From Myxococcales bacterium (GTDB lineage Bacteria > Myxococcota > Polyangia > Polyangiales > Polyangiaceae), in NCBI GenBank assembly GCA_003151595.1, contig PLXW01000137.1, forward strand, positions 26,635 to 49,105: DNA of 22,471 nt, read 5' to 3'. The notes under the pieces are model-generated. The model saw only the letters and a program-made list of their open reading frames with translations. It ran no database searches and was not told where the DNA came from. How positions within the stretch are numbered: the stretch's first letter is position 1; every line of letters begins with the position of its first letter. Below are positions 13,877 to 22,173 of the stretch, piece by piece. A program made the translations under genes and the position numbers.

Positions 13877-14038
13877 GATGTCCTCCCGAGGTTCTTCGTT
13901 CTTGCGTGACGCGCTCGCGCTTCGTTCGGTGCCGCGCGCCACGAAGAGGAAGGTGCGCCCCTCCCGTTGGAGCCAGCGTTGGAACTTGCGTGGAAATGGG
14001 CGAAGCTCCGCGCCGTGGGGCGGGCGATCGCGAAAGGC

Positions 14039-17000
14039 GTGGAAATTCGCCTGCTGGGCGAGCTGCAGGTCGTTCGCGAAGGGCAGGCGGTGGCGCTGCC
14101 GGCATCGAAGAAGACGCGCGCGCTCCTCGGGTACCTCGCGGCCACGGGGCGGCCTCACCTGCGCGAGAAGCTGTGCGAGCTGCTCTGGCCGGGGCCGGAC
14201 GATCCGCGCGCGGCGCTGCGATGGAGCCTCACCAAGCTTCGGCCGCTCGTCGACGAGAAGGGCGTCACGCGCGTCGCGGCCGATCGGGATCGCGTGGAGC
14301 TCGAAGCGCACGGCGCACGGATCGATCTCAGCGAGGTTCGCGCCAAGCTCGCATCGGCGCCGCTCGATCTCGCGACCGAGGAGCTCTCGGACGTGGCCGC
14401 GCGCTTTCGTGGCGAGCTGCTGGAGGGGCTCGACCTGCCGGATGCGTATCGCTTTCACGAGTGGCTCACCGCCGAACGCGAGGCCACGCGCGCGCTCAGG
14501 CTGAAGGTGCTCGGCGCGCTGGTCGATCGACTCGCGGGCGATCCCGAGCCTGCGCTCCGCTTCGCGCGCGAACGGGTGGCGGTCGATCCGCTCTCCGAGT
14601 CGGCGCACGTCGCGGTGGTGCGCCTCCTGGCGCAGGTGGGCAATCGCCAGGGGGCGCTCGAGCAGTTCGAGGCCTGCTCGCGCATCCTCGCCTCGGAGCT
14701 GCACGCGAAGCCCGGTCCTGCGCTGCTCGCCGCGCGAATGATGATTCAACCGACGACGTCGCCCCCTCCGCCGATGCCGGCGGCGGAACCGCTCTCTCCT
14801 CCCGCGACCGCGCCGGCGCGAGAGAGCGCGACGCCGCTCGTGGGGCGCGCGCGCGAGTGCGCGGCGATGGAGAAGGCGCTGGCGTCGGAGTCGCCGGTCT
14901 TGTTCTTCGCGGGAGAGGCCGGGATCGGGAAGTCGCGCTTGCTCGACGAGCTCTCCGCGCGCTCCTCTCGAGGAGGCGCGCGCACGATGCGCGGTCGCGC
15001 GTACGAGGCCGAGCGCGTGCGTCCGTACGGCGTGTGGATCGATGCGTTGCGGTCGATCGACCTGGGAACGCTCGACGACGCGCTGCGCGCCGATCTCGCG
15101 CCTCTTCTCCCCGAGCTCGGCGCGGCGTCGACGTCGAACGATCGCGCGCGCTTGTTCGACGCGGTGGCGCGCGTCCTCGTGTCGCTGGCGCCGATCACGG
15201 TGATCCTCGACGACCTTCAATGGTTCGACGAAGGCTCGGCGGCGCTGCTTCACGCGACCGCGCGCGCGGCGACGGCGGGCGTGCTCTTGGCGTGCGGCGC
15301 GCGCGCGGGCGAGCTCCCGGACAATCCGCAAGCGTTGAAGCTCGTTCGCGCGCTGGCTAAGGACGGGCGACTCCTTCGCTTCGATCTCGAGCCGCTCGAT
15401 CACGGCGAGACGGCGGCGCTCGCCCGCGCGATCGATCCGCGCGTCGACGTCGATCGAGTGCGACGCGAGAGCGACGGCAATCCGCTCTTCGTCCTCGAGG
15501 TCACGCGCGCGCTCGCGGCAGGCGGAGGCGACGTGCCGGCGTCGCTCGAGGGGATCATCGCCGACCGCCTCGCGCACCTCGACGACGCCGCGCGCGAGAT
15601 CGTGCCGTGGGCCGCGGCGCTGGGGCGGACGTTCGATCTCGATTCGCTCGCGCGCGTGACCGGGCTGGCTGCGGCGGCGCTCGTGAGGGGGCTCGAGGAG
15701 CTCGAGCGGCGCGGGATCGTGCGCGCGTCGCTCCGCTCGGCGGAGTACGACTTCGTCCACGACCTGATTCGCGAAGGCGCCTACCGCCGCCTCTCGCCGC
15801 CGCGACGGCGACTCGTCCACGCGCAGATCGCGCGCGCGCTCGCGGCGGGGGGCTTCGGAGACGGATCGACGGCCGGAGAGGTCGCGCATCATGCATCGCT
15901 CGGCGGTGAGCGTGAGCTCGCGGCTCGCGCGTACTTCGCGGCCGCGGAGCGCGCGCTACGGGTCTTCGCCCACCCGGACGCGACACGCTTCGCCGACGCC
16001 GCGATCGACTACGCGACGACGCTCCCGGCGGACGTTCGCATCCCGCTCCACCTCGCGCTCCTCCACGTGAAGGTGGTCTCGACCGGCTTGAAGGGGGACC
16101 GCAGCTCCCTCGGCACCCAGATCTCGCGCGCCGTGATGGAGGCGCAGGACGCGGGGCTTCACGCCGCCGCAGCCTCCGGGCTTCACACGCTCTCGATCCT
16201 CCAGAACGACGCCGGCGATTCGGAAGGGGCGCGCGCGAGCACGCTCAGTGCGGCGCAGATCGCGCAGAACGCGGACCCGAACGTGAAGGCGCGCCAGCTC
16301 TGCGACAGCGCGCGCTGCTTGGCCATGCTCGAACGCGAGATGCCGCGGGCCGACGAGATGCTCCGCGAGGCGAGCGCGATCCTCGGCGCGCGCGCGGAGG
16401 CATCGCTTCATTTCGCGTGGGGGCGAGGCCTGATGGCCCGCTTCTGCGGTGAGATCGCGACCGCGCGTGCGCTCATCGAGCGCACGGTTCGTCTCGCGCG
16501 GTCCGCAGAGGACCACTGGGCCGAGTGCGAAGCCTCGATGGAGATGGCCCAGCTCGAGCTCGAGACGGGCGACACGGCGTGCGCGCTGGCATGGTGCGCG
16601 AAGCTCGGCCCCGTCGCGGCGCGCATGGGCGAGGGGAGCGAGGGGCCGGCCGCCGAGGCGCTGGAGGCGCTCGTTCGCGTGACGGCGGGTGAGGGCGAAG
16701 GGGCGCGGCTCGATCGCGCGATCGCGCGGCTGCGCGAGATCGACGCGAAGGGGATGCTTTCGTATGTTCTGAACGCCGCGGCCTCGATCGATCTCGCCTG
16801 CGGGCGTCCCGAAGTCGCGCGCACGCGAGCGACCGAGGCCCTCGAAGCGGCGCGCATCGTGGAGCGATCGACGCAGGTGGTGATCGCGCACGCCGTGCTC
16901 GGACGGGTCGCGCTCGCGAAGGGGGACAGCGCGACGGCGACCCGTCACCTCGGCGACCTCGCCCCCGATCTCGCGACACCCCTTCGCGTCAGCGCGCGCG

Positions 17001-17056
17001 CGCGATCCATCGCGCACGCTCTCGCAGCCGCCCTCGGCCAACGCATCGAACCGTGA
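14039..17056 (+). CDS. BTAD/AAA ATPase/TPR transcriptional regulator (SARP-MalT-like)
   Basis: About 1005-residue STAND-type regulator. The N-terminus VEIRLLGELQVVREG starts an OmpR-type winged helix (1-95, with SLTKLRPLV). The bacterial transcriptional activation domain (BTAD, alpha-helical TPR-like) runs to about 240, ending QFEACSRILASELHAKPG. A Pro/Ala-rich linker leads to the ATPase domain, with Walker A GEAGIGKS at 292-299 and Walker B VILDD at 388-392. The remainder is a long helical repeat region rich in Ala, TPR-like, probably the signal-sensing part. There is no C-terminal LuxR helix-turn-helix, so the winged helix must bind DNA. The GTG at 14039 was chosen because BTAD proteins usually begin at this point; in-frame GTG 14015 and TTG 13967 are alternatives. 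It is followed after 12 bases by the DUF4242 gene and diverges from the methyltransferase operon. Its target and inducer are unknown. Confidence 0.88.
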   Translation: MEIRLLGELQVVREGQAVALPASKKTRALLGYLAATGRPHLREKLCELLWPGPDDPRAALRWSLTKLRPLVDEKGVTRVAADRDRVELEAHGARIDLSEVRAKLASAPLDLATEELSDVAARFRGELLEGLDLPDAYRFHEWLTAEREATRALRLKVLGALVDRLAGDPEPALRFARERVAVDPLSESAHVAVVRLLAQVGNRQGALEQFEACSRILASELHAKPGPALLAARMMIQPTTSPPPPMPAAEPLSPPATAPARESATPLVGRARECAAMEKALASESPVLFFAGEAGIGKSRLLDELSARSSRGGARTMRGRAYEAERVRPYGVWIDALRSIDLGTLDDALRADLAPLLPELGAASTSNDRARLFDAVARVLVSLAPITVILDDLQWFDEGSAALLHATARAATAGVLLACGARAGELPDNPQALKLVRALAKDGRLLRFDLEPLDHGETAALARAIDPRVDVDRVRRESDGNPLFVLEVTRALAAGGGDVPASLEGIIADRLAHLDDAAREIVPWAAALGRTFDLDSLARVTGLAAAALVRGLEELERRGIVRASLRSAEYDFVHDLIREGAYRRLSPPRRRLVHAQIARALAAGGFGDGSTAGEVAHHASLGGERELAARAYFAAAERALRVFAHPDATRFADAAIDYATTLPADVRIPLHLALLHVKVVSTGLKGDRSSLGTQISRAVMEAQDAGLHAAAASGLHTLSILQNDAGDSEGARASTLSAAQIAQNADPNVKARQLCDSARCLAMLEREMPRADEMLREASAILGARAEASLHFAWGRGLMARFCGEIATARALIERTVRLARSAEDHWAECEASMEMAQLELETGDTACALAWCAKLGPVAARMGEGSEGPAAEALEALVRVTAGEGEGARLDRAIARLREIDAKGMLSYVLNAAASIDLACGRPEVARTRATEALEAARIVERSTQVVIAHAVLGRVALAKGDSATATRHLGDLAPDLATPLRVSARARSIAHALAAALGQRIEP

Positions 17057-17068
17057 GGAGACCAAGCC

Positions 17069-17329
17069 ATGACCCACATGATCGTCGAAACCCTCTACGA
17101 CCCGCCCGCGACCGACGATGAGATCGACGCCAGCGCGGCGAAGCTCGACCCGTGTCTGCAAGGGCACGACGTTCGCTGGGTGCGGAGCTACATGTCGACC
17201 GATCGTCGCCGGCGCATCTGCATCTTCGAAGCCCCCGACGCCGACGCCGTCCGCGTCTCGTACCGATCGGCGGGCGTGAAGTTCGAGCGCGTATGGGCCG
17301 CCGACGAGATCAACGACGACGAGGAGTGA
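17069..17329 (+). CDS. DUF4242 family small protein
   Basis: 86-residue protein resembling DUF4242 (the family of the Streptomyces nickel-binding protein SCO4226, a ferredoxin-like fold). Matching stretches are VRWVRSYMSTDRRRRICIFEAPDADAVRVSYRSAG and ERVWAADEI. The His of the HSYV-type motif in my memory of the family is Arg here (VRSYM), so metal binding should not be assumed. The ATG follows GAGGAG by eight bases, and the gene lies 12 bases after the large regulator, so the two are probably one operon. It could be a ligand-binding accessory to the regulator, but nothing in sequence proves it. It ends 19 bases before the convergent propeller gene. Confidence 0.82.
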   Translation: MTHMIVETLYDPPATDDEIDASAAKLDPCLQGHDVRWVRSYMSTDRRRRICIFEAPDADAVRVSYRSAGVKFERVWAADEINDDEE

Positions 17330-17348
17330 GCGAGGCCCGAGTCGCGGG

Positions 17349-18761
17349 TCAGCCGCGCCTGCGTGCCGCGCGCGCGCCTAGGACGGCGAGCGCCCCGAGG
17401 AGGGCTGCGATGGCGTAGGTGCCTCGCGGTCCGTCGGGGGACGTCACGCAGCCGCCGCTCGCTCCGGCGTTGGCTTCGGAGGGGGCGTCGCTGTTCGTCG
17501 TGGGCGCGGCAGCGTCTACTCCGGCGTCGGGCGCGATCGCACCGCCGTCGCTCGTCGCGGTGCCGCCGTCGCTCTTCGTGAGGCCGAGCTGCTTCTCGAG
17601 CGCCGGCCATTGCGCCGCGCACGCGGCGACCGGCGAGCTCGCGGGGCAGGCGAGGGGGCCGCGGATGGCGTGGAAGTCGAGCGCTGCGGCGAACGTCGCG
17701 CCATCGTCGCTCGAGACGCCGAGCGGAAAGCTGCTGAAGGCGTCGCCACACTCGTAGAGCTTCGCGCCGCTCGCGCCGAGGCACTCGATCGAGAGCGTCG
17801 CCTTCGGCGTGAAGGCCAGCGTGTCGCTCGGAGCGGCGTGAAGGCCGTCGCTCGGCCAGAGCCCGCCGACGAAGACCTCGCCGCCGTCGGGAGACAGCGC
17901 GAACCCGAGCATGGCGCCGCCGGCGTAGACGGAGCGGAACGTCTTGGCCCCATCGTCGCTCACGAGGAGGCGCGCGCTCGCGACGCCGCCGCTCTGGTTC
18001 GACGTGCGCACGTACACGCGATCGGCGTTCGTCGGATCGACGGCGGCGAGGTACACGCCAAGGTCGCCGGCGACGAGCGGCACGGTGCTCGACGTCCAGT
18101 GCGCGCCGCGATCGCTCGACGTGATCACGTACGCCGCGGACGCCGTCGTGGAGGTTTGGAAACCCGAGACATAGATCCGCGCCGGGTCGTTCGTCGCGAC
18201 CTCGATCGTCGCGACGAGCACAGGCGGATCGACCGGCGCTCCGAGCGCGCTCCACGTCGCGCCGTCGTCGCTCGTGGCAAACACCTGCGACGCGAACGAA
18301 GACACGCCCGCTTCGGGGCTCGCGTAGTCGGAGGTGACGGCCAGCGCCTGGCTCGCGTCGTCGCCGCGCACCACGAGGTCGGTCGCGAAGCGCGGGCCGA
18401 TCGCCGGCGCAGTCGACCACGCGCAGCCATCGGGCGACGTCCAGAGACCGTTCGACGACGCGACCAGGATCTCTTCGCTCGCCGTGACGCCGATCTCGGG
18501 GCCGTAGTTCGTGGTGTCGCCGAACGCGCTCTCGCAGATCCAGTCCCAGGTCGCGCCGCCGTCTTTCGAGACGAGGAGCCCGAAGGTGGCGCGCAGGTAG
18601 AGATGCGAGGCGTCGTTCGGCGCGACCACGATCTGGTTGGCTTGCGGGTAACGCCCGTTGGCGAGCGCGCGCGCGGGCGGACCGAGGAGCGCCGCTGCGA
18701 TGAGCGTGGCGCAGGCGACCTGCGAAGCCCGCGGTCCACGCGATGAGAGTCGAGCGCGCAC
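17349..18761 (-). CDS. Secreted Asp-box (BNR) beta-propeller protein with MYXO-CTERM-like tail
   Basis: 470-residue exported protein. A signal peptide (RARLSSRGPR, then VACATLIAAALLG) ends near ARALAN. At least six Asp-box repeats follow: SKDGGATW (65-72), SPDGCAW (109-115), SDDGATW (164-170), SDRGAHW (216-222), SDDGAKTF (268-275) and SDDGATF (351-357). Such repeats build sialidase/Vps10-type beta-propellers and do not imply enzymatic activity; no sialidase Arg triad or FRIP motif was seen. A Thr/Asp/Ala-rich stalk (397-435) leads to GGC (Cys438), a hydrophobic segment (447-463) and the terminal ARRRG, the layout of MYXO-CTERM surface-sorting tails. GTG 18761 was chosen because it gives a normal signal peptide; ATG 18824 would add 21 residues and overlap the divergent lysyl-oxidase start. 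Likely role: surface-anchored binding protein. Confidence 0.87.
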   Translation of the reverse strand: MRARLSSRGPRASQVACATLIAAALLGPPARALANGRYPQANQIVVAPNDASHLYLRATFGLLVSKDGGATWDWICESAFGDTTNYGPEIGVTASEEILVASSNGLWTSPDGCAWSTAPAIGPRFATDLVVRGDDASQALAVTSDYASPEAGVSSFASQVFATSDDGATWSALGAPVDPPVLVATIEVATNDPARIYVSGFQTSTTASAAYVITSSDRGAHWTSSTVPLVAGDLGVYLAAVDPTNADRVYVRTSNQSGGVASARLLVSDDGAKTFRSVYAGGAMLGFALSPDGGEVFVGGLWPSDGLHAAPSDTLAFTPKATLSIECLGASGAKLYECGDAFSSFPLGVSSDDGATFAAALDFHAIRGPLACPASSPVAACAAQWPALEKQLGLTKSDGGTATSDGGAIAPDAGVDAAAPTTNSDAPSEANAGASGGCVTSPDGPRGTYAIAALLGALAVLGARAARRRG

Positions 18762-18822
18762 GCGAAAGAACTGTGCGTCGCGGCGCTGTATGTCAATCGC
18801 GAATCCCGCTAGCGTCGGGTTC

Positions 18823-20865
18823 ATGCGTGAGGGAACTGCCGGCTTGGGGGCGCTAGCGGCGCTGACGATGTGCTCCGCGTTGATCGGATGCGCAGGAGAC
18901 GACACGAACACGGCGCCAGCCGACGCCGGCAAGCCGAGCGACGCGACGGTCTCCGACGGCGCACCGAACGATGCCGGTCCGGCGGGCGATGGAACCGTGG
19001 TCGCGCAAGACAGCGGGCCGCTCCTCGGTGCGCTCATCACCGTGTCGATGCCGAGCACCGTTGGCGTCCTGCTGGACGAGATCCCGGCCGACGATCGCGA
19101 TCGCGTCGCCGCCGCCATCCTCGCCAAGCCCACGGACTTCTGGGTCACGCGCGCGGACCAGCAGATCAAGCTCACCGCGTACCACCTGGTCTTCCGCGCC
19201 GTCTTCTATCCCGACGGCTTTCGCCAGCAGCTGCCGCTCCCGCCGGAGTCACAGTGGCAGATCACGTTCGCGGCGGGCGACGCAGGCGACGACGACGGCG
19301 GCACTGCCGAGCCGTATCGAATGACCACGACCGACGGGCACGATCTGGTCATGGTCGACTACACGCTTCAGACCACCGTCCTCACCGATCAAGACTCGCC
19401 CGGCGTCTCCGAGCCGAGCCTCCTCGGCATCGGCGGAATCTGGAACGAGCCGTTCACGCTGCCGCTCGATCCCGAGCAGCTCCTTCAGCGCACCGGCTAC
19501 GCCTGCATGGACGAAGCGGAGTTCCCGCCGAACAGCGTGGATAGCGAGGAGACCGACTCGTTCTACGACTGGACGTGCGACGTCGAGCCGCAGCTGAGCG
19601 CCAACGGTTGCCACTACTCGGCGCTCCCTCAGGTCTCGTGCCTCGACGCGCTGGCGGCGAACGTCGGCTCGATCAGCACGCAGGCCACGTTCGAGCGCGT
19701 CGCGTGGGATCCGGCCGTCGCCGATCAAGTGCGCGTCGGCCCGATCACGAACGACGCCGGCGCCGATCTCCAGATCATCCAGGAAGAGTTCCAGACCCAC
19801 CGCGTGACGTACCGCTACATTCCGCCCGACTCGTGCACGCTCGTCGAGCAGTGCGTGGGCGCGCCCGGATGGCGCCGCGTGCTGCAGTTCTCCACGGCCG
19901 ACAAGAACACCGGCACCGAGACGGTCGACATCGGCGCGGTCACGTATTTCAGCGAAGACGGCGGTGAGGCCGGCGCCACCGAGCCCGAGACTCACAACGC
20001 CTTCGAATGGAGCGCCTGCCACCATCACTGGCACTTCACGCACTACGGCGAGTTCGACTACGGCGACGGCGGCGCGCCCGGCAATCACAAGCGCGGCTTC
20101 TGTCTCCAGAGCACGACGCGCGCGCTCAACATCGAGACCAGCCCCACGCACAACCCGTACGGCGACTGCTCGTATCAGGGCATCGAGAGCGGGTGGGGCG
20201 ACGAGTACAAGATCGGGCTCGATTGCCAGTGGATCGACGTGACCAACATGGACACGTCGCAAGCGCCGTTCACCTCCGCGCTCCAGTTCACGTCGAACCC
20301 CGACGGCTTCCTGTGCGAAGGGACCCCCGTGCTCGACGACGCTGGCGAGCAGGTCTGGGAGCCGACGCAGTTCAAGACCGAAGCGGGCGCGGTCGTCGAT
20401 CGACCGAAGTGCGATTTCTTCCCGCCGTGGGCTTCGAACAATCACGACCAGTACGACGTGACCGTGCCCACGAGCGGCAATGGGTACGTGACGACGCCGT
20501 GCGCGCTCGGCGAGATCGGCCCGGTGCGAAACTGCGGGTTCACGCTGCAGAGCAACGTTCTCTCGTGCACGCCTGGAGCGGCGTCGACCTTGAAGTGCTC
20601 GGTGCCGGCGGGCGCCAGGCCGCAGACGGTGCGCGTCTGCGAGAGCAGCATCGCGCTCGACAGCGGCACGGCGTGCAAGTTCAACGAGTCGCTCGGCAAC
20701 GGCGTCGTCGAAGCGGCGGCCGACGGTGGTGTCGAGACGGTGAGCATTCCGTTCACCTGCCCGGCGGCGCGCGACGTGCTGGAGGTCGGCGGGAAGTACT
20801 CCGTCTACACGGCGCCGGTGCTCACGGACGACACGGCGCAGGTCGTGACCTGCACGTTGCAGTAG
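18823..20865 (+). CDS. Lysyl oxidase family lipoprotein
   Basis: 680-residue predicted lipoprotein: signal peptide with lipobox LIGC (Cys23), an Asp/Ala/Gly-rich linker (24-66), an N-terminal region of unknown type (67-340), and a lysyl oxidase domain (about 345-530). SACHHHWHFTHYGEFDY (397-413) matches the copper site of animal lysyl oxidase (CHQHYHSMDEF), giving ligands H400, H402 and H404. K423 (GNHKRGFC) and Y462 (GDEYKIG) match the Lys and Tyr that form the lysine tyrosylquinone cofactor, and YQGIESGWGDEY...DCQWIDVT matches the human segment ending DCQWIDIT. The domain is therefore probably an active copper amine oxidase that oxidises protein lysines. Numerous Cys fit an exported, disulfide-bonded protein. 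ATG 18823 gives a clean signal peptide; ATG 18790 is an alternative. The gene is divergent from the propeller gene by 61 bases. The substrate is unknown. Confidence 0.92.
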   Translation: MREGTAGLGALAALTMCSALIGCAGDDTNTAPADAGKPSDATVSDGAPNDAGPAGDGTVVAQDSGPLLGALITVSMPSTVGVLLDEIPADDRDRVAAAILAKPTDFWVTRADQQIKLTAYHLVFRAVFYPDGFRQQLPLPPESQWQITFAAGDAGDDDGGTAEPYRMTTTDGHDLVMVDYTLQTTVLTDQDSPGVSEPSLLGIGGIWNEPFTLPLDPEQLLQRTGYACMDEAEFPPNSVDSEETDSFYDWTCDVEPQLSANGCHYSALPQVSCLDALAANVGSISTQATFERVAWDPAVADQVRVGPITNDAGADLQIIQEEFQTHRVTYRYIPPDSCTLVEQCVGAPGWRRVLQFSTADKNTGTETVDIGAVTYFSEDGGEAGATEPETHNAFEWSACHHHWHFTHYGEFDYGDGGAPGNHKRGFCLQSTTRALNIETSPTHNPYGDCSYQGIESGWGDEYKIGLDCQWIDVTNMDTSQAPFTSALQFTSNPDGFLCEGTPVLDDAGEQVWEPTQFKTEAGAVVDRPKCDFFPPWASNNHDQYDVTVPTSGNGYVTTPCALGEIGPVRNCGFTLQSNVLSCTPGAASTLKCSVPAGARPQTVRVCESSIALDSGTACKFNESLGNGVVEAAADGGVETVSIPFTCPAARDVLEVGGKYSVYTAPVLTDDTAQVVTCTLQ

Positions 20866-20903
20866 GCGCTGGAGCAGGGGCTCGGTACCCGGCGACCCAC
20901 AAA

Positions 20904-21893
20904 CTACGGTGCCGCGTGGGGCTCGCCGCGGATCGGCGTGTTGCCCGCGAGCAAGCCGGGGTGACGGCGCTTGAGGAACGAGAGCGCGATGAACCCTACG
21001 AGCACCGCGAACCACAGCGTCGCGAAGCGCACGAGGATCATCGCGGCGGTGCTCACGCTCGTGGGCACGTGGCCGAGCTCGCGCATCTGTCCTTCGAGGA
21101 ACGTCTCGGTCACGCCGAGCCCGCCCGGCACCGGAACGAGCGCGCCGGCCAGCGTGCTGGTCGCGTAGAAGAACGAGCACAGGGCGACGCTGGTCGATTC
21201 GCCGAACCCGCGGAGGATGGTCCACAGCGACAGGCACTCCAGCGACCACGCGCCGATCGACAGGATCGTCGGCGCGATCAAATTGCGCGGGGCGAGCATC
21301 GTGGCGAGCGAATCGTACGCTTGGTGCAGCTTCGGGCCGATGGCGCCGATCTTCCCGGGCATGCGCTCGACCATGGCGATGATCCGCATCGACAAGCTGC
21401 GCGAAGCGATGACGGCGATCAGCGTCGTGACGACGATCGCGCCGGCACCAGCCCACATCAGCCCGCCTTGAAAGCCGAGCGACCCGAGCACGATGAGCAC
21501 GATGATGCCGATGAGATCCGTGACGCGCTCGGCGACGACGATGGGCGCGGTCTTCGCCATCGGCACCCCCTGCGTCTCGAAGAGCACGTACGACTTGAAC
21601 ACCTCGCCGACCTTGCCCGGCGTGACCGTGAGCACGAAGCCGCTCAGGAACGTGAAGAAGCTATCGACCTTCGGCACGCCGCGGATGTCGAGCTGCGCGA
21701 GGTAGATCTCCCACTTGAGGAAGCGGAGCACGTAGTTGCCGAACGCCAGCGCGCAAGCGGCGCCGAAGGCCCACCAGTGGAAGAGCGCCAGCGACGCGCC
21801 GACCTTGTCGAGGCCGCGCCACACGGCGAACGCGCCGTACACGGCGACCCCGAGGAGCATGACGTAGAGGACGCGGCGGATTTTCTGCTGCAT
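20904..21893 (-). CDS. LPG synthase transmembrane (flippase-like, UPF0104) protein
   Basis: 329-residue integral membrane protein of about eight hydrophobic segments. Family motifs are FGNYVLRFLKWEIYL (51-65), PGKVGEVFKSYVL (92-104), ERVTDL (122-127) and the C-terminal VPVPGGLGVTE. These are the marks of the lysylphosphatidylglycerol synthetase N-terminal/flippase domain (MprF N-domain), here without the aminoacyltransferase domain. Members are thought to move or bind lipids or polyprenyl-linked sugars in the inner membrane; the exact cargo is unknown. It begins 21 bases after the small membrane protein gene on the same strand and is convergent with the lysyl oxidase gene, 38 bases away. The ATG at 21893 lacks a clear Shine-Dalgarno, which fits translation coupled to the upstream gene. 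Confidence 0.9.
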   Translation of the reverse strand: MQQKIRRVLYVMLLGVAVYGAFAVWRGLDKVGASLALFHWWAFGAACALAFGNYVLRFLKWEIYLAQLDIRGVPKVDSFFTFLSGFVLTVTPGKVGEVFKSYVLFETQGVPMAKTAPIVVAERVTDLIGIIVLIVLGSLGFQGGLMWAGAGAIVVTTLIAVIASRSLSMRIIAMVERMPGKIGAIGPKLHQAYDSLATMLAPRNLIAPTILSIGAWSLECLSLWTILRGFGESTSVALCSFFYATSTLAGALVPVPGGLGVTETFLEGQMRELGHVPTSVSTAAMILVRFATLWFAVLVGFIALSFLKRRHPGLLAGNTPIRGEPHAAP

Positions 21894-21914
21894 GAAGGCG
21901 GTGGAACCGTTTCG

Positions 21915-22082
21915 TTATTTGGCGCGCGGCGTCCGGCGAAGGAGCCCCATGCGACCGGCAGCGTAGAGGACCGCCGCGAGTATCACGAGAGCGGCGCCCA
22001 CGTAAAACGCCCACGCCGGCGCCTCCCAGACGCCGCGCGAGAGCGTGCCCGGGTCGGGGCGAGAGACGATCTCCGGCTGCAC
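21915..22082 (-). CDS. Small single-pass membrane protein
   Basis: About 55 residues from a GTG at 22082: [21 protein letters not shown], then one membrane segment ([19 protein letters not shown]) and a basic tail ([12 protein letters not shown]), predicting a cytoplasmic C-terminus. I do not recognise a family. The open frame continues to 22262, but that part overlaps the divergent moxR start and is Gly/Arg/Ser-rich, so a start nearer the membrane segment is preferred; the exact one is uncertain. The TAA stop is 21 bases before the flippase-like gene, suggesting an operon and possibly a partner subunit. Confidence 0.6.
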   Translation of the reverse strand: MQPEIVSRPDPGTLSRGVWEAPAWAFYVGAALVILAAVLYAAGRMGLLRRTPRAK

Positions 22083-22173
22083 GAGGCCACGCTTTACACG
22101 ATGGCGCGCTGGCGCGCTCTCCCGACCTGTCTCTTTGACAGCTTCGCCCCCGCGTGCGATTCGTTTTCGTCGC

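Noticed and set aside
13877..15892. Minus-strand open extension upstream of the methyltransferase
   Set aside because: It is Arg-rich, antisense to the BTAD regulator and without domain motifs. A strong ribosome-binding site supports the ATG at 13876.
17349..18761. Sialidase
   Set aside because: Asp-box repeats alone show a beta-propeller. The FRIP motif and catalytic Arg triad of sialidases were not seen.
20866..20903. Terminator between the convergent lysyl oxidase and flippase-like genes
   Set aside because: Only a weak GC-rich partial hairpin around CGGTACCC and no T-tract on either strand.
19249..21456. Minus-strand 735-codon open frame
   Set aside because: It is antisense to the lysyl oxidase gene and runs out of frame through the flippase-like gene, both of which have clear family motifs. 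Its composition is Arg/His/Ala-rich.
22128..22163. Promoter TTGACA (22135-22140) for moxR
   Set aside because: The -35 hexamer is perfect, but the best -10 at 17 bases is GATTCG, which matches poorly and would leave only about ten bases before the GTG. Not strong enough to list.
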